Of a stretch of DNA of 14,268 bases, positions 1 to 7,130 are shown one piece after another. Position 1 is the stretch's first letter, and each line of letters opens with the position of its first letter. A program made the position numbers and the translations under genes. Source of the stretch: Spirochaetota bacterium (lineage in GTDB: Bacteria; Spirochaetota; UBA4802; UB4802); NCBI GenBank assembly GCA_029548025.1, contig JAKPOE010000130.1, forward strand, positions 1 to 14,268, in the 5' to 3' direction. The notes beneath the pieces were generated by a model. That model did not search any database, was not told the origin of the DNA, and saw only the letters and a list, made by a program, of their open reading frames with translations.

Positions 1-74
1 AGTAAAGCTTTCCAGATATTTTTAAAAATCTCTTCAAATATCATTATAGCATTGCGCAGTATATACTGTATCAT
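1..74 (-). CDS. Possible N-terminus of a leftward membrane protein (partial)
   Basis: Reading leftward from the ATG at 74, the frame stays open to the window edge (24 complete codons). It begins MIQYILRNAIMIFEEIF and continues with Asn, Ile, Trp, Lys, Ala and Leu. A short basic/amphipathic start running into hydrophobic residues is common at the N-terminus of inner-membrane proteins such as ABC-transporter or FtsX-like permeases, but 24 residues cannot settle a family. An in-frame ATG at 44 is an alternative start. AAGGA lies about 12 nt upstream of the first ATG, longer spacing than ideal. It would be divergent from the gene at 264. The call rests on protein-like composition only. Confidence 0.35.
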   Translation of the reverse strand, partial: MIQYILRNAIMIFEEIFKNIWKAL

Positions 75-263
75 AGTATCAATAATCCTTTTCAATTAAA
101 AATAAATTACAATCACCGGTAATAAAGTATTATAATCAATACCTATTTCTCATGTCATTAATAAATTGAAATTAATAGCTTAAATAATAAAAAAATTATT
201 GCATTTTTATACATCATTGCCAATAATCCTTAAAATATTGTAAACCACTAATGCAATGGGATC
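75..263. other. AT-rich intergenic region
   Basis: This 189-bp stretch separates the possible leftward gene at the edge from the rightward gene at 264. It is very AT-rich. It contains TATAAT at 131-136, a perfect -10 hexamer, but the best -35 candidate 17-18 bp upstream (around TTACAA at 107-112) is weak. I see no hairpin terminator or clear operator. Confidence 0.4.
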
Positions 264-1052
264 ATGATAGCAATTCTGTCAAATAAAAAATTGGGAATAG
301 TACTATTCTGCATGGTATTTTTGCTGTGCTGTGCTTCCTATATGCCAGTTGAAAAAATTTATGAAGACAGTAAAATTGTAAAGATTATACTTAGAGACAA
401 AAAAACAATTACAGGGTGGTATATTGTTAACTACGATGCAACTAACAGGATTAGCAGCATCAACAAATATATACCCAATAAAAATACACCAATTGTTACA
501 ATTCAACTGCAGTATCGAGGAAAATTATTAAGCAGTTATACTATCTCATCGTCGTTACCCGAAAGTGATACAATCCTCTATCAATCCACTCATATCTTGA
601 ACTATCTACCCACAAATGATCTAAAACGGGTTGATATTTCATTCAACAAGCCTGCAAGCATCAAACAGGCAAAAACAACATTTGTACGAATACAATACAC
701 TTATACTAATAAAATGTTAACTGGACTGCAGATAACTGGTGATGCTTTTAGCTTTAAAATTGTTTGCACGATAAGTTACTATAAAGGAACTATCGACAAA
801 ATTACCCTTGATGAAAAACGCTATAGCATAACAACTAAAAAGTTTGAACAGGGTTTAAAAGGTTATCTAAAGATGGATGGCGCCCCGGAATATTTCTTTG
901 ATGAATTACAAAACAAGAAGGTTAAGGATAAACAAGAGCTTGATGCAATTTTTACACAAACCTATATTAAAGATGCACTGTATAAAATAAAGTTGACCAA
1001 AGGAAATGAACAAATTATTGACTATTTTATTATGTTCGATAGTTCCTTATAA
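264..1052 (+). CDS. Putative exported lipoprotein of unknown function
   Basis: This is a 262-residue protein I do not recognise. The N-terminus has a short charged segment (SNKK), a hydrophobic core (about residues 10-22) and two adjacent cysteines in FLLCCAS. That resembles a relaxed lipobox of the kind seen in spirochaetes, so I infer a secreted, probably lipid-anchored protein. The rest (about residues 30-262) is soluble, rich in Lys/Thr/Ile/Tyr, and looks beta-rich, with runs of alternating hydrophobic and polar residues. I found no catalytic motif. The start at 264 has only GGGA two bases upstream as a weak ribosome binding site; an internal ATG at 312 would remove the signal, so 264 is preferred. 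The stop overlaps the next ORF (TAATG). Confidence 0.7.
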   Translation: MIAILSNKKLGIVLFCMVFLLCCASYMPVEKIYEDSKIVKIILRDKKTITGWYIVNYDATNRISSINKYIPNKNTPIVTIQLQYRGKLLSSYTISSSLPESDTILYQSTHILNYLPTNDLKRVDISFNKPASIKQAKTTFVRIQYTYTNKMLTGLQITGDAFSFKIVCTISYYKGTIDKITLDEKRYSITTKKFEQGLKGYLKMDGAPEYFFDELQNKKVKDKQELDAIFTQTYIKDALYKIKLTKGNEQIIDYFIMFDSSL

Positions 1053-1282
1053 TGAGTATCACAGTATGTATTACTGCTAATTATTTTATGGTAGTGGTTT
1101 CCTTACTACAAAGCCTGACATTCTTGTTCATAGTTACAATGCTTTTTACGATAAACATGTTTTTGTTTTCACCGCTTATGCGAACTCAATTTATTATTCT
1201 CAATCATTCCTCTCTATTCTTCCTGTTTTATATTATTGCCATTTTTTTCATTGGGGTCCATAATGGATTCCTGCATCCATAG
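1052..1282 (+). CDS. Doubtful small hydrophobic ORF
   Basis: This 76-codon ORF starts one base inside the stop codon of the preceding lipoprotein-like gene (TAATG), which would allow translational coupling. The product is almost wholly hydrophobic, with two possible membrane segments (about residues 10-40 and 50-68) rich in Phe, Leu and Ile. There is no ribosome binding site, no recognisable family, and T-rich DNA easily generates such frames by chance. Near its end, arms ATGGAT (1263-1268) and ATCCAT (1275-1280) form a small hairpin. It may be noise. Confidence 0.22.
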   Translation: MSITVCITANYFMVVVSLLQSLTFLFIVTMLFTINMFLFSPLMRTQFIILNHSSLFFLFYIIAIFFIGVHNGFLHP

Positions 1283-1715
1283 GGAATAAAAATATTTTGC
1301 GACTGTCATTCTGAAGTCTGATTCAGGACTTCGTATAATTATATAGATTCCGGGTTAAGCCCGGAATTACATTGAGAAATAATTCTATTTCTGGAGAAGC
1401 CATACCATGGTTATCCTTTCCCAATACTTGAATGATGTCTGCCTTATTTTCGTGTCATTGCCCTGACCAGATACTTTTTTGATGCATACATCATTTTTTT
1501 GGATGACTTTTTGTTCATGGTGCTATATATGGGCATAGTGCTTCATACATGCATCCTGTTTTGTTTTGTGTGTTACAGTCACTTTACCGGTTGTACTCAT
1601 TATGACACAACATTGTTGTATTTTGCATTGCTCTTTATTCTGGAATTTGTCTTATAGTATGCCTTATAGTAAAAAATTTTACACATTTCAGGGAACATTA
1701 ATTCCTTTTTTTAGA
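1283..1715. other. Intergenic region ahead of the sigma factor
   Basis: This T-rich spacer has no convincing gene. The part at 1305-1367 is a dispersed-repeat fragment (listed separately). Two small frames are the only coding hints. One is a 19-codon ORF at 1407-1466 preceded by GGAGAA (1393-1398). The other is a 46-codon hydrophobic ORF at 1517-1657 whose frame is open from 1436. They are in different frames and match nothing I know. They could be the remains of a decayed small membrane protein, or chance. Confidence 0.4.
1305..1367. repeat. Dispersed inverted-repeat element fragment
   Basis: It starts with GTCATTCTGA (1305-1314), the same 10-mer that opens the palindromic element at 13540. 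It then contains GAAGTC/GACTTC arms and a strong hairpin, ATTCCGGG (1347-1354) and CCCGGAAT (1360-1367) around a five-base loop. From memory, GTCATTCTG-led and CCGGG-TTAAG-CCCGG segments occur as scattered intergenic repeats in many unrelated bacterial genomes; I could not search for copies. It lies between the unknown genes and the sigma factor gene. The hairpin has no U-run, so it is not a classical terminator. Confidence 0.55.
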
Positions 1716-1744
1716 TTGTAAAAATCTGCTGCCAATTTTATTAT
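1716..1744 (+). promoter_or_regulatory. Candidate sigma-70-type promoter for the sigma factor gene
   Basis: TTGTAA (1716-1721) and TATTAT (1739-1744) are separated by exactly 17 bp, matching the housekeeping consensus at four and five of six positions. Transcription would begin near 1751, leaving a leader of about 43 nt before the ATG at 1794. In AT-rich DNA such matches arise by chance, so this is a candidate only. Confidence 0.42.
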
Positions 1745-1793
1745 TGTACTAACATTAAGTAAACCATTTAATTTGCACAATGTAAGGGATGGT

Positions 1794-2795
1794 ATGCCAA
1801 AAAAAATGAAATCGCAGGATACTGCTCAACCCAAAGCTTCACCACCAGCTAAAAGGACCGAAGCAAAGGAAAAGCATGTATATCATGAGAAAACAGCAAA
1901 ACACAGCAAGCAAAAAAAGCAATTTCAAAATGATAGTGATATAATAAAAACCAATTTTGATGATTTTACCGATTCATCGATATCGTGGTATCTGGATCAA
2001 ATAAATAAGATTCCGCTTCTTTCTCGTGAAGATGAAGATACGCTAGCGCGTCGTGCCCGCGCTGGAGACCATAAAGCCAAAGAAGAATTGATCAAAGCAA
2101 ATCTACGATTTGTAGTATCTATCGCAAAAAAATATCAAACAAGCGGAATATCATTACTTGACCTTATCAATGAAGGGAATATGGGGCTTATTAAGGCAGC
2201 TGAGCGATTTGATCCCGACAGAGGATACCATTTTATCTCGTATGCTGTATGGTGGATACGGCAGGCTATACTGCTTGCTATATCACAAAAAACATCGTTA
2301 ATACGGCTGCCTCTTAACCGAACGGCGGATATCCAGAAAATTGACAGGGTTCAAAAAACATTAGAAAGCAAACTGGGAAGAGAGCCAAGCCCTGCTGAAA
2401 TAGCTGAAGAGCTGGATATGGATAATGATGAGATCAATCACCTGCGTAACATTACCCAGGATTTTGTATCACTTGATGCAACTATAGGAAATTCTGAAGA
2501 TAATACTGTTTTAGGGCTGGTAGAAGATTTAAACGTAGAGTCACCCGATAAAAAGATTTTTGATGAATCATTGCAAGAAGCTTTGAATGAGGTGCTTAAC
2601 ACCTTAACTCCTTCAGAGCGTGAAATACTGAAACTGAGGTATGGACTTGATGGCGATGAACCATTGTCATTACAGCAAATTGGTGAGCGCTTTAAGCTAT
2701 CAAAAGAGCGCATACGACAGATTGAAAAGAAAGCAATACGTAAATTGCGTCTTCCATCACGCAGTCAAAAATTAAAAAGCTTTTTAACGGATTAA
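1794..2795 (+). CDS. Sigma-70 family RNA polymerase sigma factor (RpoD/RpoS-like, group 2 size)
   Basis: It directs RNA polymerase to promoters. The 333-residue product has a Lys-rich, low-complexity N-terminal tail (about 1-55). Region 1.2 follows (SWYLDQINKIPLLSREDE, about 64-81), then region 2 with the core-binding and -10-melting segment (ANLRFVVSIAKKYQ through YAVWWIRQAI, about 102-158), region 3, and region 4 with a helix-turn-helix (SLQQIGERFKLSKERIRQIE, about 292-311). Region 1.1 and the long non-conserved insert of ~580-residue primary sigmas are absent, so it resembles a group 2/stress-type factor, although some lineages use compact primary factors. A TTG at 1773 would extend it by seven residues; I prefer the ATG at 1794 because AAGGGA (1784-1789) lies just upstream. 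The next gene follows after 8 nt. Confidence 0.93.
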   Translation: MPKKMKSQDTAQPKASPPAKRTEAKEKHVYHEKTAKHSKQKKQFQNDSDIIKTNFDDFTDSSISWYLDQINKIPLLSREDEDTLARRARAGDHKAKEELIKANLRFVVSIAKKYQTSGISLLDLINEGNMGLIKAAERFDPDRGYHFISYAVWWIRQAILLAISQKTSLIRLPLNRTADIQKIDRVQKTLESKLGREPSPAEIAEELDMDNDEINHLRNITQDFVSLDATIGNSEDNTVLGLVEDLNVESPDKKIFDESLQEALNEVLNTLTPSEREILKLRYGLDGDEPLSLQQIGERFKLSKERIRQIEKKAIRKLRLPSRSQKLKSFLTD

Positions 2796-2803
2796 TAAAC
2801 GCT

Positions 2804-3874
2804 ATGCGATATGTAATGACAGGCTTACTTGCTGGAATTTTATTGGCATTTATTCCTGTTTTTGACACTCACACAGGTTTTGTGCTGCAACCGCTGTGGC
2901 ATGGTGCGTTGCACAAGATTCAAACGATTGAACCTTCCAGTACAAAAATTGATAAACTTTCCTTTGCAATAACAACCGATAGCGGCTACTACCATCTTGA
3001 TGCAAGCGGTGCGTTGAAACGTTTTATCGCCGGCGGTGATAATTTTATCAAACCAACCATTGATGGCAACTTTTACATAAGCTATAAAAAGGTTGGCAAT
3101 GACATAACCATGTACAATGCCACCAACGAAATATTCTGGAAGATTGCGTCAGCGGAGTATCCCTACAGTGCGCCGGATGGTTCAATCATTGTACTGCTTA
3201 CCGCTGACGGAAGTTCGGCACGTATAGCCGATTTCAACGGGAATATCTATGCTAATACACAATTAAATGGGCAGTTCTGTACCGCTGTTGCATTTTCACC
3301 ACAAGGCGGCTTTGCCGGCATTGGATTTATTGATGGCAGATTTTATATTGTCAATAACAGGGGTCAGAGCATCTATGCAGGACAATCACCACAAGGCACT
3401 ATTGTAAAGGGTATTGCCATTGATAGTACCGGACAGTTTGCCATTGTCCACTGTGGTGACAGCAACAAGGATTCACTGCTATGTATTAATATCGCCAGAC
3501 AAAAAACATGGTTACATGAGCTATCGACCATCCACCATGTAAAAACAGCGCTGGCAGTCAATTCATCAGGGCATGCTCTTTTTCTTGATATGCATTCGTT
3601 ACTGGCAGTAGACATTAAGGATAAGGATGTTACTGAATATCCAGTAGTAAAAAAGCGATATGGTCAATCACAGATAAATAATACCGATGATATATTTACC
3701 ATAACCTACCCTGCTGCAACAGGCGGCAGCGTCTGGTATATCTGGGATTGGAACAAAGGGAAACTATATTCACGCGAATTTTTTGAGGAACCATTCCTCT
3801 ACAGTATTATCTCAAATAATCTTATCCTTCTACAAGGTCAGGAAATGCTTGCATGCTTTGCCTATCAGCAGTAA
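2804..3874 (+). CDS. Exported WD40-like beta-propeller protein, function unknown
   Basis: This 356-residue protein has an N-terminal hydrophobic segment (about 5-20), probably a signal peptide or signal anchor. It then has repeated short modules ending in patterns such as SGALKRFIAGG, DGNFYISY, PDGSIIVLLTADGS, PQGGFAGIGFIDGRFYIVN and SSGHALFLD. These Gly-Asp turns followed by beta strands are typical of WD40/PQQ-type beta-propellers. I infer an envelope-facing propeller, perhaps a binding scaffold; no enzymatic motif is visible. It begins 8 nt after the sigma factor stop, so the two are probably co-transcribed, with only a weak ribosome binding site. Its last 53 bp overlap the 3' end of the opposing glycosyltransferase gene. 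Confidence 0.75.
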   Translation: MRYVMTGLLAGILLAFIPVFDTHTGFVLQPLWHGALHKIQTIEPSSTKIDKLSFAITTDSGYYHLDASGALKRFIAGGDNFIKPTIDGNFYISYKKVGNDITMYNATNEIFWKIASAEYPYSAPDGSIIVLLTADGSSARIADFNGNIYANTQLNGQFCTAVAFSPQGGFAGIGFIDGRFYIVNNRGQSIYAGQSPQGTIVKGIAIDSTGQFAIVHCGDSNKDSLLCINIARQKTWLHELSTIHHVKTALAVNSSGHALFLDMHSLLAVDIKDKDVTEYPVVKKRYGQSQINNTDDIFTITYPAATGGSVWYIWDWNKGKLYSREFFEEPFLYSIISNNLILLQGQEMLACFAYQQ

Positions 3875-4694
3875 GCCATTCTATTACCCGTGTAACCTTT
3901 TGTGCCAGGGCAACATTGGAATGCTTGTTTGCACCATGAAGCAAAATACGACATTTTGAAAGAGCAACCTCCACCGCCATCGTGTACTGTGGCGCTTGCA
4001 GTTTGCTACCATAGCATGCCAGCAATTTACAGATAGCATATACCCTGAACCTGTCCATCCCCCAGTATTGTGATGATAGCTGATCGGCATGCCCTCCATA
4101 TTTTACTATCAGCTTATCAGGAATAAACCCTGCACGATAGTGCCATGTTATCCGCAACCACAGATCATAATCCTCACATACCGGAAGCTTTTCATCAAAC
4201 AGCCCAACAGTATCAAATAAACTTCTGTGTACAACAACAGCAGAAGGGCTGATAAGACACAAATGCAATGACTCGTTAAAAATATAGCCTTCTTTCTTCT
4301 GGTGCTTCTTCATGGGGTTAACACGTTTACCGCGCCTGATCCATGACTCATCAGTTTGATGTATCATCATGTCAGGGTGAAGCTGTATATAGTTGAAATG
4401 AGCCTCAAGTTTTTTTGATTGCCACACATCATCTGAATCAAGGAATGCTATCCATTGCCCACGTGAAGCTGCTATGCCAGCATTGCGTGCTGTGCTTACC
4501 CCACCATGAGGGATGGGGATATAGGTTATTTTTTTTCTATAGGGCGATAGCTCCTTACAGGTGGTATCCGTTGAGCCATCATCCACCACTATGCATTCAT
4601 AATCAGCAAGGCTCTGACCCAGTACAGATTCGACAGCTTTTGTTATAGTATGTGCTCTATTGTATACAGGAATAACAACAGAAAAAAATGGCAT
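3822..4694 (-). CDS. Family 2 glycosyltransferase
   Basis: This 290-residue GT-A glycosyltransferase should transfer a sugar from a nucleotide-sugar donor to an envelope glycan or lipid acceptor at the cytoplasmic face. Visible motifs are the N-terminal SVVIPVYNRA strand (about 5-14), the nucleotide-binding VVDDGSTD (36-43), GGVSTARNAG (64-73), the metal-binding DSDD (86-89), and the probable catalytic ED in CEDYDLWLR (174-175). The acceptor is unknown. It lacks membrane segments. It starts 8 nt after the mlaD stop, with no strong ribosome binding site, so it is probably co-transcribed with the Mla set. That pairing is unusual and hints that the transported lipid or its surface partner is glycosylated. 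The 3' end overlaps the convergent propeller gene. Confidence 0.92.
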   Translation of the reverse strand: MPFFSVVIPVYNRAHTITKAVESVLGQSLADYECIVVDDGSTDTTCKELSPYRKKITYIPIPHGGVSTARNAGIAASRGQWIAFLDSDDVWQSKKLEAHFNYIQLHPDMMIHQTDESWIRRGKRVNPMKKHQKKEGYIFNESLHLCLISPSAVVVHRSLFDTVGLFDEKLPVCEDYDLWLRITWHYRAGFIPDKLIVKYGGHADQLSSQYWGMDRFRVYAICKLLACYGSKLQAPQYTMAVEVALSKCRILLHGANKHSNVALAQKVTRVIEWLTADRQSMQAFPDLVEG

Positions 4695-4702
4695 GTACAG
4701 TA

Positions 4703-5383
4703 TTACTCGCTCTTAAATAAAAATTTAATAGGGTGCTTTTTAAGCTCAATTGAAATCTCATTCATAGTTTTTGCCGTTTCTCTAAATGAAGCCATAATGG
4801 ACAGCATATCCTTCTGCGAGTCCTGCAATACCGAGCTTATTGTTTCAACACTTTTTGAAAGGTTTGCAACTAAACTACGGATATTGCCTCTGCTCTCCAT
4901 GGAAATATCCTGGATTACTCCAACGGTACTGGTAAGAGTAGCTAAAAGCTGATGAACATCCTGTACGATAGTATCAAGGCTTACATATTCCACACCTTCA
5001 ACAACTGCACCCGATTGCAATAATCTCACCTTCCTTACGGGATTGCGTATTTCAATGATGGTGTCACCAATAATATTTTGATTCATGATAATAGCAGAGC
5101 AATCTTCATAAAGATCAATCTCTTTCTTTATCCGCATAAGCGCTAAAAAATGTAAGGTGGGTTTGTATACCGGTATAATATCAACAACCCTCCCCACCGT
5201 ATATCCTTTTATCTTTACCTGTGTTCCATTCTTTATGGACGATATATTATCAACCTTCATGTATACATCAATCGTTGAGGTTGCAAATGAATAGCCCAGT
5301 TTGAGCACAATAACCACAAGTAAAATAACAAGCGGTAATAAAATAAAAATTGCAACGCGTATCTCATTTTTTTCCAGTTTCAT
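4703..5383 (-). CDS. mlaD: MlaD-like MCE-domain lipid-transport protein
   Basis: This 226-residue MCE protein is the periplasmic part of a phospholipid transporter. A single N-terminal membrane helix (about 9-31) anchors it. The MCE domain (about 36-113) includes the family pattern VDNISSIKNGTQVKIKGYTV-G-V and a later GDTIIEIR segment. The remaining residues (about 120-215) are helical and end in KHPIKFLFKS, resembling the C-terminal tail of other single-MCE proteins. Homologues form a hexameric ring with a hydrophobic pore on top of MlaE. AGGAG sits 7 nt before the start and overlaps the mlaF-like stop codon, implying translational coupling in the order mlaE, mlaF-like, mlaD. The length is near the single-MCE family norm (about 180-230). 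Confidence 0.9.
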   Translation of the reverse strand: MKLEKNEIRVAIFILLPLVILLVVIVLKLGYSFATSTIDVYMKVDNISSIKNGTQVKIKGYTVGRVVDIIPVYKPTLHFLALMRIKKEIDLYEDCSAIIMNQNIIGDTIIEIRNPVRKVRLLQSGAVVEGVEYVSLDTIVQDVHQLLATLTSTVGVIQDISMESRGNIRSLVANLSKSVETISSVLQDSQKDMLSIMASFRETAKTMNEISIELKKHPIKFLFKSE

Positions 5384-5393
5384 ACATTTACTC

Positions 5394-6179
5394 CTACCGC
5401 AAAGTCATTGGACCATAAGGTGAAAGGGCAACATATTGTTTAATATAGTCATTATCGGTTTTTTCAAACTCATCTTTTGAACCATCAAATACAACCCTTC
5501 CATCATGAAGCATGATAAGCCTTGTAGCAATATCAATATACTCTGAAGGCTGATAGGTAACAACTATCACTGTTTTATTTTCAGTAAAAGCCCTGTTTTG
5601 CAATGCCGAAAGAAAGATCTGTGCATTCCATAAACACTGTCCTTCAAGGGGGTGCTCCACCAGCAACATATCAGGATTTAGAGCAATAGCCCTGGCATAA
5701 GCAGTACGCAACATTTCAGACTGAGTGAGCATAACAGGGCGTACATCTCTGCAATGCGACAGGTGCATATAGTTAATGAGCGAATCAACCAGTTCATGAA
5801 TTTCAGAATCTGGCATATCAGTATGGTAGCGAAGCGGCAGGGCAATATTTTCATACACCGTCATATTGCTTATCAAGGCATACCCCCGTTGTAAATAGCC
5901 AGATATCTTCCTGAAGTTATGAACCTCAACAAAATCCATGGTTTTAATATCCTGACCTTTATATAAAACATCACCGGTATAGTTATCAACGGCATGAGCT
6001 AACAGTGGGCATATAAAATCAATGCCACTGTTTTCGGCACCAAAAAAAATGACATCTTCACCAAGGCATAGTGTAAACGACACATCATGGAGGCTCTGTT
6101 TGCTTCCTTCTATGGTGACATGGTTCACTTCAATCAGTTGCTTTGTTTCATCACATTTCATGGTATTCTCATCAAACAT
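5394..6179 (-). CDS. mlaF: MlaF-like ABC subunit with all catalytic motifs degenerate (predicted pseudo-ATPase)
   Basis: The position between mlaE and mlaD and the overall sequence identify this as the nucleotide-binding subunit of an MlaFED-type transporter. It has full length (261 residues), the Q-loop glutamine (Q97, in GYLQRG), a TVYENIALPLRYH segment, and a C-terminal LSPYGPMTLR resembling the C-terminal tail of MlaF. The catalytic residues are gone. Walker A reads GAENSGID (47-54), lacking Lys and Ser/Thr. The signature reads LTQSEM (151-156) instead of LSGGQ/M. Walker B ends LLVEHP (E175, H176) instead of LLxDEP. The D-loop reads EGQCLW. The switch histidine is Tyr (Y209 in VVTYQ). I checked these codons on the DNA and see no frameshift. 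An ATG at 6161 is an alternative start, since the domain begins near residue 15. ATP hydrolysis by this subunit alone is unlikely. Confidence 0.9.
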   Translation of the reverse strand: MFDENTMKCDETKQLIEVNHVTIEGSKQSLHDVSFTLCLGEDVIFFGAENSGIDFICPLLAHAVDNYTGDVLYKGQDIKTMDFVEVHNFRKISGYLQRGYALISNMTVYENIALPLRYHTDMPDSEIHELVDSLINYMHLSHCRDVRPVMLTQSEMLRTAYARAIALNPDMLLVEHPLEGQCLWNAQIFLSALQNRAFTENKTVIVVTYQPSEYIDIATRLIMLHDGRVVFDGSKDEFEKTDNDYIKQYVALSPYGPMTLR

Positions 6180-6267
6180 AGTGCAATAAATTCTTCAACG
6201 CCTGTTGCATCATTCATCTGCAACCCAGCTCATTACCATAACTATCGAACAAAACAATTTGTTGCTT
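6180..6267. other. Intra-operon spacer between mlaE and mlaF-like genes
   Basis: This 88-bp gap is larger than the 8-10 nt spacings in the rest of the operon. It contains the motif TTGTTCGATAGTT read leftward (6240-6252), also found near the ends of two unrelated genes in this window. I see no terminator or clear internal promoter. Confidence 0.35.
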
Positions 6268-7065
6268 TTAAAAATAAAACAACACCGATATCATAGCATT
6301 AATAATAAAAATGACAAGCAATGTACGGATAACAGCCTTAGAAACATATATGGGAATCTCAAAACTTGAGCGTGGCTTCAAACCATAATAGCAACATATC
6401 AGCGGAATTAAAATACCATAAATGATGCTCTTGGTGATAGTTACCAGTAAATCATTGAAGGTAAATGCATCAAGCAGTGTCTGAATAAATGTTTCAACCG
6501 GGATATACACCGTGGTAAGGGCTATGAAGTAACCACCAAAAAATGCTATGACATCAAATATGATGATGAGCGTAAAGATAGCCGTAAACGAAGCAACAAT
6601 GCGCGGTAAAATAATGTACATGCGCGTATCGATGCCCATAAGCTCCAGAGAAAATATTTCCCTGTTTTGCACCTGCGTTGCTATCTCAGCCGCAATTGCT
6701 GAACCAGAGCGGGCAACAACAATCAACGCCGTAACCAGCGGTCCCAGTTCGCGCGCTATGATGATAACAAGCAAATTCCCAATAAAGCTTTCAATACCAT
6801 ATTTAGGGAAATTGGTGTTAGCCTGTATAATAACCGTTCCTCCCAACAACAGCGCTATCCATGATACAAGCGGCAGAGCATCAATACCGGTAAATTTTAC
6901 CTGATTGATGACAATAGTGTACAACGAGCGTATCTTTAGATACCGTAATGAGCGGAATGACAGCACAATACTTTTCATATAGCGTTGAAAATCATTAAAA
7001 CCATTTACCATTGCATTAATTTTTACGATTATACTAAAAAAATTTTTTTTAATTACTGACAGCAT
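6268..7065 (-). CDS. mlaE: MlaE-like permease of an Mce lipid transporter
   Basis: This 265-residue inner-membrane protein has an amphipathic N-terminus and about five or six hydrophobic segments (roughly 50-72, 85-105, 150-178, 190-205, 215-235, 245-263). It carries the MlaE family core: ARELGPLVTALIVVARSGSA (about 103-122) followed by AAEIATQ and MGIDTRMYIILPRIVA, and near the C-terminus KSIIYGILIPLICCYYGL. In the family it forms a dimer that passes lipids between the inner membrane and the MCE ring. The start at 7065 lacks a clear ribosome binding site. It is the first gene of the leftward operon and is divergent from the gene starting at 7131, so both promoters must share or overlap coding DNA. 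No MlaB (STAS) or MlaC gene is in the window. Confidence 0.92.
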   Translation of the reverse strand: MLSVIKKNFFSIIVKINAMVNGFNDFQRYMKSIVLSFRSLRYLKIRSLYTIVINQVKFTGIDALPLVSWIALLLGGTVIIQANTNFPKYGIESFIGNLLVIIIARELGPLVTALIVVARSGSAIAAEIATQVQNREIFSLELMGIDTRMYIILPRIVASFTAIFTLIIIFDVIAFFGGYFIALTTVYIPVETFIQTLLDAFTFNDLLVTITKSIIYGILIPLICCYYGLKPRSSFEIPIYVSKAVIRTLLVIFIINAMISVLFYF

Positions 7066-7130
7066 GGTTTACATTTTTTAAGTTGAATTTATTTACACAC
7101 TTTTACATTGTGATACATTTGGCTGTTAAA

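Noticed and set aside
1347..1367. Hairpin read as an intrinsic terminator
   Set aside because: The stem is strong, but no U-run follows on either strand. It fits a dispersed repeat better.
1407..1657. Frameshifted small membrane protein formed by the 19- and 46-codon frames
   Set aside because: Joining them needs a frame change with no homology to support it, and T-rich DNA gives hydrophobic frames by chance.
1773..1793. TTG start for the sigma factor
   Set aside because: The ATG at 1794 has a good AAGGGA ribosome binding site inside the extension, so the seven extra residues are unlikely.
2438..2713. Reverse-strand ORF inside the sigma factor gene
   Set aside because: It is a shadow of the strongly supported sigma-70 coding frame, with serine-rich antisense composition.
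6548..6904. 118-codon rightward ORF inside mlaE
   Set aside because: It is antisense to the conserved MlaE core and has no family features of its own.
7083..7130. TTG start for the DUF4015 protein, and a promoter here
   Set aside because: The 16-residue extension would precede a normal charged start and membrane helix. TTTACA- and TTGAAT-like sequences are present but no -10 lies at correct spacing.
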